Shown here: one piece after another, positions 6,701 through 15,230 of the stretch
How positions within the stretch are numbered: the first letter of the stretch is position 1
Layout of the letters: each line of letters opens with the position of its first letter
Source: Micropruina sp.
GTDB lineage: Bacteria > Actinomycetota > Actinomycetes > Propionibacteriales > Propionibacteriaceae
DNA: 25,297 nucleotides
Assembly: GCA_016716635.1 (NCBI GenBank)
Contig: JADJVZ010000003.1
Coordinates: 1-25,297 of the forward strand
Reading direction: 5' to 3'
Notes under the pieces: model-generated
Databases searched by the model: none
What the model was told of the DNA's origin: nothing
What the model saw: only the letters and a program-made list of their open reading frames with translations
Program-made: the position numbers and the translations under genes

Positions 6701-7780
6701 ATGTCCATCATTCGCCGCGCCTGGCTTGGTCTAGGCGCGATTATCGCGGTCACCGCGCTCACGGCCTGCGCCAGCGCACCGTCCGCCAGTCCGTCCGCCG
6801 CCTCACCTACCCCGAGCCCGCTGACATCGGCCACGGAACTCACGGTCGTCACCCACGATTCGTTCGCGGTGACGCAATCGCTCCTCGATGCCTTCGCCAA
6901 GAAGACCGGCTTCACGGTGAAGTTCGTCAAGCCGGGCGATGCCGGGACGGTCGTCAATCAGCTCGTCCTCACCAAGGATTCGCCTCTGGGTGACGTGGTG
7001 TTCGGCATCGATAACACCTTCTCCGGACGCGCCATCAGCGCCGGGATCCTGGCGCCGTACGCCTCGCCGGCCGTGCCCGCCGGGTCGGACGATCTCCTCG
7101 CCGACACCCAGCACATGCTGACTCCCATCGACTACGGGGACGTCTGCCTCAACGCCGACCTGGCCTGGTTCAAGGCCAAGAACCTCGCCGTCCCCGCGAC
7201 GTTGGACGACCTGCTCAAGCCCGAGTACGCCAAGCTCCTGGTCGTCGAGAACCCGGCGTCCTCGTCGCCAGGGATGGCCTTCCTGGCCGCCACCATCGGC
7301 GCCAAGAGCGAGTCGGGCTACCTCGACTACTGGAAGGCCCTCAAGGCCAACGGAGTCAAGGTCGACCCGGGTTGGACGGAGGCCTACTCCACCGACTTCT
7401 CAGGCTCGACCGGCAAGGGCGCCTACCCGCTGGTGGTGTCCTACAACACGTCCCCGGCCTACGAAGCCAAGGACGGGGTTGCCCCCACGGTGGCGCTCAC
7501 CCAGACCTGCTTCCGCCAGGTCGAATACGCGGGCGTCATCGCCGGGGCTAAGAACGCCGTCGGCGCGCGAGCCTTCATCGACTTCCTGCTGAGCCCCGAG
7601 GTTCAGGCCGACATCCCGGGTCAGATGTACGTCTACCCGGCGAACCGCGCCACCGCGTTGCCTGCCGACTGGACGCAGTTCGCCGCCAAGGTGGAGTCAC
7701 CGTTCACAGTTCCCGCCACCACTTTGTCCGCGAACCGCGACGCGTGGATCAAGGCGTGGACGGCCGCAGTTCTCGGCTGA
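6701..7780 (+). CDS. thiB: Thiamine ABC transporter substrate-binding lipoprotein ThiB
   Basis: Secreted, membrane-anchored binding protein of 359 residues, intact. The N-terminus is a lipoprotein signal: a basic start (MSIIRRAW), a hydrophobic core and the lipobox LTAC with Cys23, followed by a Ser/Pro/Ala-rich linker to about residue 45. The mature part begins ELTVVTHDSFAVTQSLLDAF and contains GDVVFGIDNTF and TPIDYGDVCLN, typical of ThiB/TbpA periplasmic-type proteins. It captures thiamine (or TPP/TMP) outside the cell and hands it to ThiP. ATG 6701 is preceded by GGAGG with 6-nt spacing and by the TPP riboswitch. It is first in the thiBPQ operon, 5 nt before the GTG start of thiP. Confidence 0.95.
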   Translation: MSIIRRAWLGLGAIIAVTALTACASAPSASPSAASPTPSPLTSATELTVVTHDSFAVTQSLLDAFAKKTGFTVKFVKPGDAGTVVNQLVLTKDSPLGDVVFGIDNTFSGRAISAGILAPYASPAVPAGSDDLLADTQHMLTPIDYGDVCLNADLAWFKAKNLAVPATLDDLLKPEYAKLLVVENPASSSPGMAFLAATIGAKSESGYLDYWKALKANGVKVDPGWTEAYSTDFSGSTGKGAYPLVVSYNTSPAYEAKDGVAPTVALTQTCFRQVEYAGVIAGAKNAVGARAFIDFLLSPEVQADIPGQMYVYPANRATALPADWTQFAAKVESPFTVPATTLSANRDAWIKAWTAAVLG

Positions 7781-7785
7781 GCCAC

Positions 7786-9459
7786 GTGACCCTCGTCCAG
7801 CGCCGTTCGCCGGCGGGCGTCCCTCGGGGCGTTCCGCTGGCGGCGGGCTGGGTTGTGGCAGCGGTCATCCCCATAGCCTTCTTGGGCGTCTTCTTCGCAT
7901 GGCCGGTGATCACCCTGATCGGGCGCGGCTTCGTGGACGAGAACGGCTTCACCCTGGCCGGGTTCGCCGAGGCGTTTGGCGCGGCGCGCACCTTGCGGAT
8001 CATCGGCCAAACCCTGGCGTTGGCGGTCACCGGGACGCTGGCGAGCGTGGCCCTCGGTGTGCCTGGCGCCTATGTTCTCTACCGCTGCCGCTTCCCGGGA
8101 CGGACGTGGCTGAGGGCGCTTGTCAGCGTCCCGTTCGTGCTGCCCACGGTGGTTGTCGGGGTAGCGTTCAAGACCCTCTTCAATGGTCCGCTGGCCTTTC
8201 TGGGCATCGGCGAATCCTTCGGCGCGATCGTCCTGGCGCTGGTGTTCTTCAACTACTCGGTCATCGTCCGGACGGTCGGCGCCATGTGGGCGCGCCTCGA
8301 TCCCCGGGTCGTGGAGGCCGCCCGCGCGCTCGGAGCCACACCTGCCAGGGCCCTGTGGACGGTGACGCTGCCCGCGCTGGCCCCGGCCATCGCCTCCGGT
8401 GCCGCGCTGGTCTTCCTCTTCTGTGCGAGCGCCTTCGGCATCGTGATGATCATGGGCGGCGTCACCTGGGGGACCCTCGAAACCGAGATCTATTACCAAA
8501 CCGCCCAACTGCTCAACCTGCCGGTGGCGGCCGCGCTGTCGATCGTCCAACTGACGGTGGTGAGTGCCTCCTTGGGGCTGGCCAACGCTACGCGGACCCG
8601 GCGGGAGCGGGCCCTGCGGCTGCGAACGGATGGCGTGGCGGCGCCCGCATTGCGCTGGTCGGACTGGCCCGCGGTCGTGCCCACGCTGGCCGTGGTGGTC
8701 GGGGTGATCGGACTGCCGCTGGCGGCACTCGTGACCCGCTCGTTAGCGACCCCCGAAGGCTGGGGGCTCCACAACTACCAACTGCTCGGCATCGCGGGCT
8801 CCGCCGGAGTGTCGGTGTGGGCCGCGGCGGCGACGTCGTTGGCGACCGCAACCCAGGCCGCTCTCTTGGCGGTCACCCTAGGGCTGATGGTCAGTTTCGT
8901 ACTCTCGCGTCGCCCGCGGACGGCGCTGGGGCAGCGCGCCCAACAGGTGCTGGATTCCCTGTTCATGCTCCCGTTGGGGGTCTCGGCGGTCACGGTCGGA
9001 TTCGGCTTCCTCGTCGCCCTCAATCGGCCCCCACTGGACCTTCGTTCGTCCACGATCTTGATCCCCATCGCCCAAGCCGTCGTGGCGCTGCCGCTGGTCG
9101 TCCGTACGTTGCTGCCGGTGCTGCGGGCGCTGGATCCACGCCAACTGGAGGCGGCAGCCACCCTGGGTGCTGGTCCGTGGCGGGTCGCGGCGACCATTGA
9201 GGGCCCCTATGCCCTGCGCGGATTGGGTTTAGCCCTCGGCTTCGCCTTCGCCACGTCGTTGGGGGAGTTTGGAGCGACGTCGTTCTTGGCGCGTCCGGAC
9301 ACCCCCACACTGCCCGTCCTCATCTTCCATCTCATCGGACGACCGGGCGCCGACAACCAGGGCATGGCGCTGGCGGCCTGCGTGATGCTGGCGCTCGTGA
9401 CCGGTACCGTCATGGCGGCGGCCGAAACCCTCGGCCACGGGGAGGCGCGAGGATGGTGA
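7786..9459 (+). CDS. thiP: Thiamine ABC transporter permease ThiP
   Basis: Integral membrane permease of about 557 residues with two fused permease modules. Each has a run of hydrophobic helices and an EAA-type loop that contacts the ATPase: VVEAARALGATPARALWTV (first half) and QLEAAATLGAGPWRVAATI (second half). The frame is open upstream to a GTG at 7744 inside thiB. I prefer GTG 7786 (VTLVQRRSP), 5 nt after the thiB stop. The gene is intact, a notable contrast to the frameshifted genes around it. Its last codons overlap the thiQ start by 7 bp, so the two are translationally coupled. Confidence 0.94.
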   Translation: MTLVQRRSPAGVPRGVPLAAGWVVAAVIPIAFLGVFFAWPVITLIGRGFVDENGFTLAGFAEAFGAARTLRIIGQTLALAVTGTLASVALGVPGAYVLYRCRFPGRTWLRALVSVPFVLPTVVVGVAFKTLFNGPLAFLGIGESFGAIVLALVFFNYSVIVRTVGAMWARLDPRVVEAARALGATPARALWTVTLPALAPAIASGAALVFLFCASAFGIVMIMGGVTWGTLETEIYYQTAQLLNLPVAAALSIVQLTVVSASLGLANATRTRRERALRLRTDGVAAPALRWSDWPAVVPTLAVVVGVIGLPLAALVTRSLATPEGWGLHNYQLLGIAGSAGVSVWAAAATSLATATQAALLAVTLGLMVSFVLSRRPRTALGQRAQQVLDSLFMLPLGVSAVTVGFGFLVALNRPPLDLRSSTILIPIAQAVVALPLVVRTLLPVLRALDPRQLEAAATLGAGPWRVAATIEGPYALRGLGLALGFAFATSLGEFGATSFLARPDTPTLPVLIFHLIGRPGADNQGMALAACVMLALVTGTVMAAAETLGHGEARGW

Positions 9460-10433
9460 CCGGCCTGCAGGTGCGCGGGGCGAGCGTCCACTACGGGGGC
9501 ACCGTCGCGGTCGACCGGGTGAGTCTGACGGTGGCGCCCGGCGAGATGGTGGCCCTGTTGGGGGCGTCCGGGTCGGGGAAGTCGTCGTTGTTGAGGGCCG
9601 TCGCCGGGCTCGAACCACTCGCGTCCGGGACGATCGCCTGGGAGGCGGACGACCTCGCCGGTGTGCCGGTTCACCGTCGCGGGTTCGGGATGATGTTCCA
9701 AGATGGTCAGCTTTTTCCCCACCTCAATGTCGCCGGCAATGTCGGCTACGGCCTGTTCGACTGGGACAAGGCGGAGCGAGCGGCTCGCGTCGCCGAACTC
9801 CTCGACATCGTCGGACTCTCGGGGCTTGGTCCCCGGCAGGTCACCGAGCTGTCGGGCGGGCAGGCGCAACGCGTCGCGCTGGCGCGGTCGCTGGCCCCCA
9901 AGCCTCGGATGTTGCTGTTGGACGAACCACTGTCCGCGCTGGATCGGGGCCTGCGGGAACGACTCGTCGTCATGTTGGGGGAGGTACTCCGCCGAACCAA
10001 CACCCCGGCGCTCTACGTGACCCACGATCAGGACGAGGCCTTCGCCTTGGCTGATCGGGTGGCCGTGCTGGACCAGGGACACCTTCTCCAACTCGATGCC
10101 CCCGAAACCGTCTGGCGTTCCCCGGCTTCGCGTGCGGTGGCGGAGTTCCTCGGCTACGGGCCGTTCCTCACGGGTGACGTCGCGGGAACACTGGGCGTGT
10201 CAGTTGAGCCGGGCGACCTCGTGGCTATCGGTCCACTGGGCTTGATCCCGGCGAGTGAGGGCGTCGAGTTGTCCGTGGTCAGTCACCATGTCGATCGGGG
10301 CCAGGTGGAGATCACCGTGCGACTTCCCGGTGGGCAGGAGGCGATCGTGCGGGCGCCGCGTCCGCCGGAGCAGGCCCTCATAGCCGTCCGCGTGGCTGTG
10401 GAGGGATGCGCCATGGTTCCTGCGGGGGCGTGA
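9453..10433 (+). CDS. thiQ: Thiamine ABC transporter ATP-binding protein ThiQ
   Basis: Cytosolic ATPase of 326 residues that powers thiamine import. Visible motifs are Walker A GASGSGKSS (about residue 37), Q-loop MMFQDGQLFPHL, signature LSGGQAQR, Walker B MLLLDEPLSALD and the H-loop THDQDEAF. It is about 90 residues longer than E. coli ThiQ. The extra C-terminus (from about residue 230: FLTGDVAGTLGVSVEPGDLV to VRAPRPPEQALIAVRVAVEG) looks like a TOBE-type regulatory domain, as in CysA/PotA/FbpC-type ATPases. It overlaps thiP by 7 bp and its stop lies 11 bp from the end of the convergent M23 gene. Confidence 0.94.
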   Translation: MVTGLQVRGASVHYGGTVAVDRVSLTVAPGEMVALLGASGSGKSSLLRAVAGLEPLASGTIAWEADDLAGVPVHRRGFGMMFQDGQLFPHLNVAGNVGYGLFDWDKAERAARVAELLDIVGLSGLGPRQVTELSGGQAQRVALARSLAPKPRMLLLDEPLSALDRGLRERLVVMLGEVLRRTNTPALYVTHDQDEAFALADRVAVLDQGHLLQLDAPETVWRSPASRAVAEFLGYGPFLTGDVAGTLGVSVEPGDLVAIGPLGLIPASEGVELSVVSHHVDRGQVEITVRLPGGQEAIVRAPRPPEQALIAVRVAVEGCAMVPAGA

Positions 10434-10444
10434 CTTTGAGGTGG

Positions 10445-11104
10445 TCACCACGAAACCACGGAGTCGCCGTCCTTCGGCAAAGTGTGGTGCCTGACGCTCC
10501 CGGTGAGGGCCTCGCGGAAGGCTCGGAAGACGAAGGGCACCGCGTAAGCGGTCTGCCAGTTCGCGGAGTCGGTCGCTTGGAGATGGACATGCGGCTGTGT
10601 GCTATTTCCTGAGTTCCCGCAGGCGCCCAACCGCTGACCGACAGCGACCTGCTCGCCGATGCGGACTGCGAGCGAGCCCTGGCGTAAGTGCGCTACCAGG
10701 ACGAAGGGCCCTTCCGCAGTGCCGATCACGACGTGGTTGCCCGCGACCGCGGCCAGGCCTGCCCGAATGCGTTCCGGCTGGCCCTTGGCGAACGCGAGAT
10801 AGGCCAAAGGTGAACGTCGCGCGGGGCCGTCGGGCTCAGCGTCATGCGCCTGGATCACCCGTCCGGCCACGGGGGCATTGATGTCGATCCCAAACCCGAC
10901 AAACCGGGCCGGATCTTCGGTGGCCAAGAGCGTCCGCCACGTGGGTGGTGCGCTGCGCCCCCGGAGGTCCACAGGCACGAGGTCGAGGGCGTGGGCCGTA
11001 CCGAAGTCCCAGGTGCCGTGACTGGGAACCCGTGTTGCCGGGCTGTTGCGAGCCTGGAAGGGGCCTCGTCCCGGAAGCTCTAACACGAGAAGCGCGGGGC
11101 TCAT
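10445..11104 (-). CDS. M23/LytM-type metallopeptidase-like protein without a signal peptide
   Basis: Protein of 219 residues. The C-terminal half matches M23 (LytM-like) peptidases: INAPVAGRVIQAHD, GNHVVIGTAEGPFVLVAHLRQ, GEQVAVGQRLGACGNSGNST and the zinc-binding QPHVHLQ. The first zinc-ligand region is probably HALDLVPVD (H-x2-D). M23 enzymes normally cut peptidoglycan outside the cell, but the start here (MSPALLVLELPGRGPFQARN) has no convincing secretion signal. It may act in the cytosol, leave by another route, or have a non-lytic role. ATG 11104 overlaps the stop of the upstream membrane-protein gene (ATGA). It is the third gene of a MarR-led operon. Confidence 0.82.
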   Translation of the reverse strand: MSPALLVLELPGRGPFQARNSPATRVPSHGTWDFGTAHALDLVPVDLRGRSAPPTWRTLLATEDPARFVGFGIDINAPVAGRVIQAHDAEPDGPARRSPLAYLAFAKGQPERIRAGLAAVAGNHVVIGTAEGPFVLVAHLRQGSLAVRIGEQVAVGQRLGACGNSGNSTQPHVHLQATDSANWQTAYAVPFVFRAFREALTGSVRHHTLPKDGDSVVSW

Positions 11105-11469
11105 CGGACGATCACCCAGACGAGAGTGCTCAGGTGGATGAGGGCCGCCAAGGCGGGCGCCAGGACCATGCCCAGGCGACGCCGCTCCGCACCGATCAGG
11201 GCGTCGAACACTTGGACGATCCCCGCCAGTAGTAGCCACGGGATGCACTCCGCCGGATCGGAGGCGCCCAAGGCGACGACGACCCCACCGACGACACCGA
11301 GAGGTACGGCACGGGCGGCATACATGCGCGGGTAGAAGGGTGCCGCAGGGGAGGTCGGCGTGGTGGCGGTCGCGCCAGCCAGCCGCGCGGGGCTCACGAG
11401 CGCGGCAATCCCGAAGGCGGCGCTGGCCCAAAGCAGGGCCGCATTGAGGAACATCAGGGTCGTCAGCAT
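11101..11469 (-). CDS. Small four-helix membrane protein (DUF4267-like)
   Basis: 122 residues with about four hydrophobic segments: residues 1-25 (MLTTLMFLNAALLWASAAFG), about 50-70 (ARAVPLGVVGGVVVALGAS), about 74-92 (CIPWLLLAGIVQVFDALIG) and about 99-120 (LGMVLAPALAALIHLSTLVW). Arrangement and length resemble small DUF4267-type integral membrane proteins of unknown function; the family name is a tentative recall. It overlaps marR upstream by 7 bp and the M23 gene downstream by 4 bp, so the three products are made together. Confidence 0.7.
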   Translation of the reverse strand: MLTTLMFLNAALLWASAAFGIAALVSPARLAGATATTPTSPAAPFYPRMYAARAVPLGVVGGVVVALGASDPAECIPWLLLAGIVQVFDALIGAERRRLGMVLAPALAALIHLSTLVWVIVR

Positions 11470-11897
11470 GGGGAGCCGGTCGGCCGGGTGAGATTCGCTC
11501 TGAGTCGCTCCAGAAACGCGAACAGTTGCACCTGTTCGGTCGAGGTGAATCCCCGCAGCGCTTGGTCGTTGACGTCTCGAGCGTCGCTGCTGGCCGTCCG
11601 GGGCGTGGGCCGTGGACCCGGCCTGACCAGCTTGCGGCGGCGATCGTGGGGGTCCTCGGTGCGCTCCACGAAACCCTGGGCTTCGAGGCGCGCCAAGACT
11701 CCGGCGAGCGTGGCTGCATCGCTGCCAAGGTCACGGGCAATCAGTTCTTGGTGCGTGGCTGGTTGCTGGTTCACGTACTCCAGGACGAGCCACTGCGCGG
11801 GGGTCAAGCCGAGCGGTGCCAGTCGTTCGGCGAGGGCTGCCCCAAGGAGCCTCCCGACGTGATTGACCGCGAAGCCAAGGCTCTGGTTCAGTTCCAT
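11463..11897 (-). CDS. MarR-family transcriptional regulator
   Basis: Winged-helix regulator of 144 residues. LGLTPAQWLVLEYVNQQPAT, HQELIARDLGSDAATLAGVL (recognition helix) and RLEAQGFVERTEDPHDRRRK (wing with DRRR) are diagnostic. The segment after RRRKLV (RPGPRPTPRTASSDARD) is unusually Pro/Arg-rich where a 'LT.AGR' strand and helix is normal; two compensating indels between about 11590 and 11640 are possible. DVNDQALRGFTSTEQVQLF then looks normal. It heads a coupled operon with a membrane protein and an M23-type protein. An inverted repeat lies just upstream, so autorepression is likely. Confidence 0.87.
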   Translation of the reverse strand: MELNQSLGFAVNHVGRLLGAALAERLAPLGLTPAQWLVLEYVNQQPATHQELIARDLGSDAATLAGVLARLEAQGFVERTEDPHDRRRKLVRPGPRPTPRTASSDARDVNDQALRGFTSTEQVQLFAFLERLRANLTRPTGSPC

Positions 11898-11905
11898 CGT
11901 CCCAA

Positions 11906-11931
11906 TTCGTTCGTGTGCAAACGAAATCTAC
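11906..11931. promoter_or_regulatory. Operator and -10 candidate of the second marR operon
   Basis: Inverted repeat TTCGTT (11906-11911) and AACGAA (11920-11925) with an 8-bp spacer, 8 bp before the marR start. On the minus strand TAGATT (11926-11931) directly abuts it as a -10 element, so a bound repressor would cover the transcription start. Confidence 0.55.
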
Positions 11932-11996
11932 CTGACCAGGGGGCCACCGGCGGACGTAAGCCGTGTCGAGTCCGACTCTCGTGTTGAGGGCGCCGC

Positions 11997-12398
11997 TTAC
12001 CGGGCTGGACGCAGCCGCCACCACGTTGTGAGCGTCCGAGGCTCGCCGCGCCGCCTCAAGATCCGCTGTGGGGCGATCGTGTCGACGGTGGTCGAGTCAG
12101 GCAACCGCAGTCGCTCGCGGCGGGAGCCCCAGGGGGCCGACGTGCGGTAAGGGCCCACCGTGTTCACCACGACACTGGGCCGAGTCGCCCGGATTGCCTC
12201 GGCCATGGCCGGCACCGTTCCCAGGGTGCGGATGGCCGCCGTGCCGAGGTCGGGGGTGATGATCTTGAGGCGTTCCAGTGCCTCCGATCGGCGTCCGACC
12301 AGGCAAAGGTCAGCGTCAGGAGGTGGGTCGGTGGCGACAAGGGCAGCGATCCGGGATCCAGTCTTACCAGTTGCTCCGAGGATCCAGATCTCGGTCAT
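11997..12398 (-). pseudogene. Saccharopine-dehydrogenase-like NAD(P)-binding protein, truncated
   Basis: The first ~90 residues are a clear Rossmann fold of the saccharopine dehydrogenase/trans-acting enoyl reductase type: MTEIWILGATGKTGSRIAAL, then DLCLVGRRSEALERL and RPSVVVNTVGPY. Full-length relatives are about 350-400 residues and continue with a substrate domain. Here the frame turns Arg/Trp-rich after NTVGPYRTSAP and stops after about 133 residues. The later LPDSTTVDTIAP resembles the expected 'YLD...D' segment. Either frame changes after 12130 hide part of it, or only a remnant is left; there is no room for the C-terminal domain before the marR promoter. ATG 12398 follows a TACGGT hexamer by exactly 6 nt, so the start looks genuine. 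Confidence 0.6.
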
Positions 12399-12404
12399 GG
12401 CTTC

Positions 12405-12410
12405 ACCGTA
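12405..12410 (-). promoter_or_regulatory. Leaderless -10 element of the saccharopine-dehydrogenase-like gene
   Basis: TACGGT on the minus strand, then 6 nt, then ATG 12398. Confidence 0.5.
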
Positions 12411-12503
12411 GGCGGCGGGTGGGTGGTGGTGTTTTCGTGAGGCTGCAGTGGGACTGCCCACGACATCCGTCCGCCAGGTGGAGACTCGCGAAAAGGCCCG
12501 GCG

Positions 12504-13115
12504 CTAGACGTCTCGGACGAGCCAGTCGCCCTCGTGGGTGAAGCCCACGCTGCGCAGGTAGTCGGCATGAGAGGGGGTGCGTGCGTTGGCGCGCACCCGG
12601 CGGATGCCGGCTTGGTGCAGCAGCTTGGCGCCCGGGCCGTAGAGCCACTGGCCGAGCCGGCTGTCGCGGAACGGCGCAAGCACGTAGTCGAGGCGCAGCT
12701 CCAGCGTGCCGTCCTTCAGCTGCCCCACGTAGGCACCAGCGGGCAGGCCGTCCCGGTTGAGGAGCAAGGCGAAGTCGCCCGGACGCACGCCGTCGAAGCC
12801 TGGCTGTTGCTTGTGGATGTCGGCCTCGTGGGAGCGGAGGAAGTCGGCAAAGAAGGGGGCCTCCGGGTTCACAGGCACCGCGTTGAGGTCGCGCTCGCCG
12901 CTGAACTCCTTGCGCAGGAACCAGATATTCAGCAGGGCCACGCAGGCGTTCGTGATGATGATCGGGATGGACGGCAGCAGCAATCCGTAGACCACGAAGG
13001 TGATCGATCCTGCCAGCGAGATGAGCCGCAGCCGCACCACCGACGTCATGGCCAGGCTGGCGACCACCAGCGCCGAGGCGAGGTACCCGATGAGCTCAAC
13101 GACCGAGAAGGACAT
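12504..13115 (-). CDS. YgjV-family membrane protein with acetyltransferase-like C-terminus
   Basis: 203 residues. The N-terminal ~80 residues form three hydrophobic helices (VVELIGYLASALVVASLAMT, LISLAGSITFVVYGLLLP, IPIIITNACVALLNIWFL), the pattern of the YgjV inner-membrane family, probably related to the PnuC/SWEET-like fold. The soluble C-terminus (PFFADFLRSHEADI, GDFALLLNRDGLPAGAYVG, RDSRLGQWLYGPGAKLLHQ, HADYLRSVGFTHEGDWLVRD) resembles a GNAT acetyltransferase: a beta-strand, a 'R.S.LG.WLY' loop where acetyl-CoA binds, and a final 'Y.R.VGF' segment. The substrate is unknown. ATG 13115 is chosen because TACGAT stands exactly 6 nt upstream with TTGGAC 16 bp before it. It diverges from the dehydrogenase operon at 13227. 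Confidence 0.75.
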   Translation of the reverse strand: MSFSVVELIGYLASALVVASLAMTSVVRLRLISLAGSITFVVYGLLLPSIPIIITNACVALLNIWFLRKEFSGERDLNAVPVNPEAPFFADFLRSHEADIHKQQPGFDGVRPGDFALLLNRDGLPAGAYVGQLKDGTLELRLDYVLAPFRDSRLGQWLYGPGAKLLHQAGIRRVRANARTPSHADYLRSVGFTHEGDWLVRDV

Positions 13116-13121
13116 GCGCTC

Positions 13122-13149
13122 ATCGTAGGTGGCGCAGCAGGACGTCCAA
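13122..13149 (-). promoter_or_regulatory. Promoter of the YgjV-like gene (leaderless)
   Basis: Minus strand: -35 TTGGAC (13144-13149), 16-bp spacer, -10 TACGAT (13122-13127), 6 nt, ATG 13115. Confidence 0.6.
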
Positions 13150-13214
13150 GTCAAGCTATCTGCACATTAGTTCAGACTGGGGTGGGAAATAGTGCAAAAG
13201 CGGCGAGAATGTCG

Positions 13215-13220
13215 TATCGT
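13215..13220 (+). promoter_or_regulatory. Leaderless -10 element of the E1alpha gene
   Basis: TATCGT is followed by 6 nt and ATG 13227. No Shine-Dalgarno sequence is present. The -35 region is poor; TGCAC (13161) and GTGCA (13192) form a wide inverted pair that might bind a regulator. Confidence 0.5.
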
Positions 13221-13226
13221 CGGGCC

Positions 13227-14234
<1,008 letters not shown>

Positions 14235-14238
<4 letters not shown>

Positions 14239-15227
14239 CCGCGACGCGCACCATGACCTACGCGGAGGCGATCCGCGAGGCGATGTTCCAGGCGATGACG
14301 GCCGACCCCCGGGTGTTCCTGATGGGCGAGGACGTCGGCATCTACGGCGGCGCCTTCGGCGTCACCAACGACCTCTACGAAAAGCTCGGCACCGACCGGA
14401 TCCGCGACACCACCATCTCCGAGCTGGGGATCATGGGCGCGGGCGTGGGGGCGGCGCTGACCGGCATGCGTCCGATCGTCGAGATCCAGTTCTCCGACTT
14501 CCTCTGCCAGGCCATGGATCAGGTCGTCAACCAGGCCGCCAAGCTGCACTTCATGGTGGGCGGGCAGGCCAGTGTGCCGCTGGTGATCCGGGCTCCCGGA
14601 GGCTCCGGCACCGGCGCCGCCGCCCAACACAGCCAGTCGCTGGAGGCGTGGTTCGCCCATGTGCCCGGCCTCAAGGTCGTCATGCCGTCGGACGCCACGG
14701 ACGCCGCCTCGTTGCTGCTGGCGGCGCTGGAGGATCCGAACCCCGTCCTGATCCTGGAGCACAAGCTGCTCTATAAGCAGAGCTTCGAGGTGCCGGAGGT
14801 GTTCCCGAAGGCGCTGCTCGGCCAAGGGCGGATCGTCCGCGAGGGCACCGATCTGACCATCGTGGCAACGTCCATTGAGGTGCAGCGCGCGTCCGAGGCG
14901 GCCGAACTGTTGGCCGCGGACGGCATCAGCGCCGAGGTCATCGATCCCCGCACCATCAAGCCGCTTGACCTGCCGCTGATTTTGGCGTCAGTCTCCAAGA
15001 CCGGAAGGGTGTTGCTCGTCCAAGAGGCCGTGAAGTTCAACGGCTTCATGAGCGAGGTCGCCGCGGGCATCGCCGAGTCGCCGGCCTTCGGCGACCTGCA
15101 GGCTCCGATCCGCCGCCTGTGTGGCCTCGACACGCCGATTCCCTACAGCCCGCAGCTCGAGCGCGCGAGCGTGCCGCAGGTGGCGGACATCGTCCGCGAG
15201 GCCACCGCGCTCGTTAAGGAGTGGTGA
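14235..15227 (+). CDS. TPP-dependent dehydrogenase E1 beta subunit
   Basis: 330 residues, intact. It completes the E1 heterotetramer. The conserved start TYAEAIREAMFQAMTADPRV is followed by FLMGEDVGIYGGAFGVTNDL, TTISELGIMGAGVGAALTGM, VEIQFSDFLCQAMDQVVNQA, VIRAPGGSGTGAAAQHSQS and EVIDPRTIKPLDLPLI, all as in AcoB/PdhB proteins. The C-terminal transketolase domain ends GLDTPIPYSPQLERA. ATG 14235 overlaps the E1alpha stop, and E2 begins 3 nt after its TGA, so the three genes form one operon. Asp or Glu positions that contact the TPP aminopyrimidine are expected in the GED segment. Confidence 0.95.
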
Positions 15228-15230
15228 GCC

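Noticed and set aside
7633..8550. 305-codon minus-strand frame across thiB/thiP
   Set aside because: Arg/Gly/Asp/Gln-rich antisense translation of a clear permease gene.
9207..10091. 294-codon minus-strand frame across thiP/thiQ
   Set aside because: Antisense of well-conserved ABC transporter genes with no recognisable motif.
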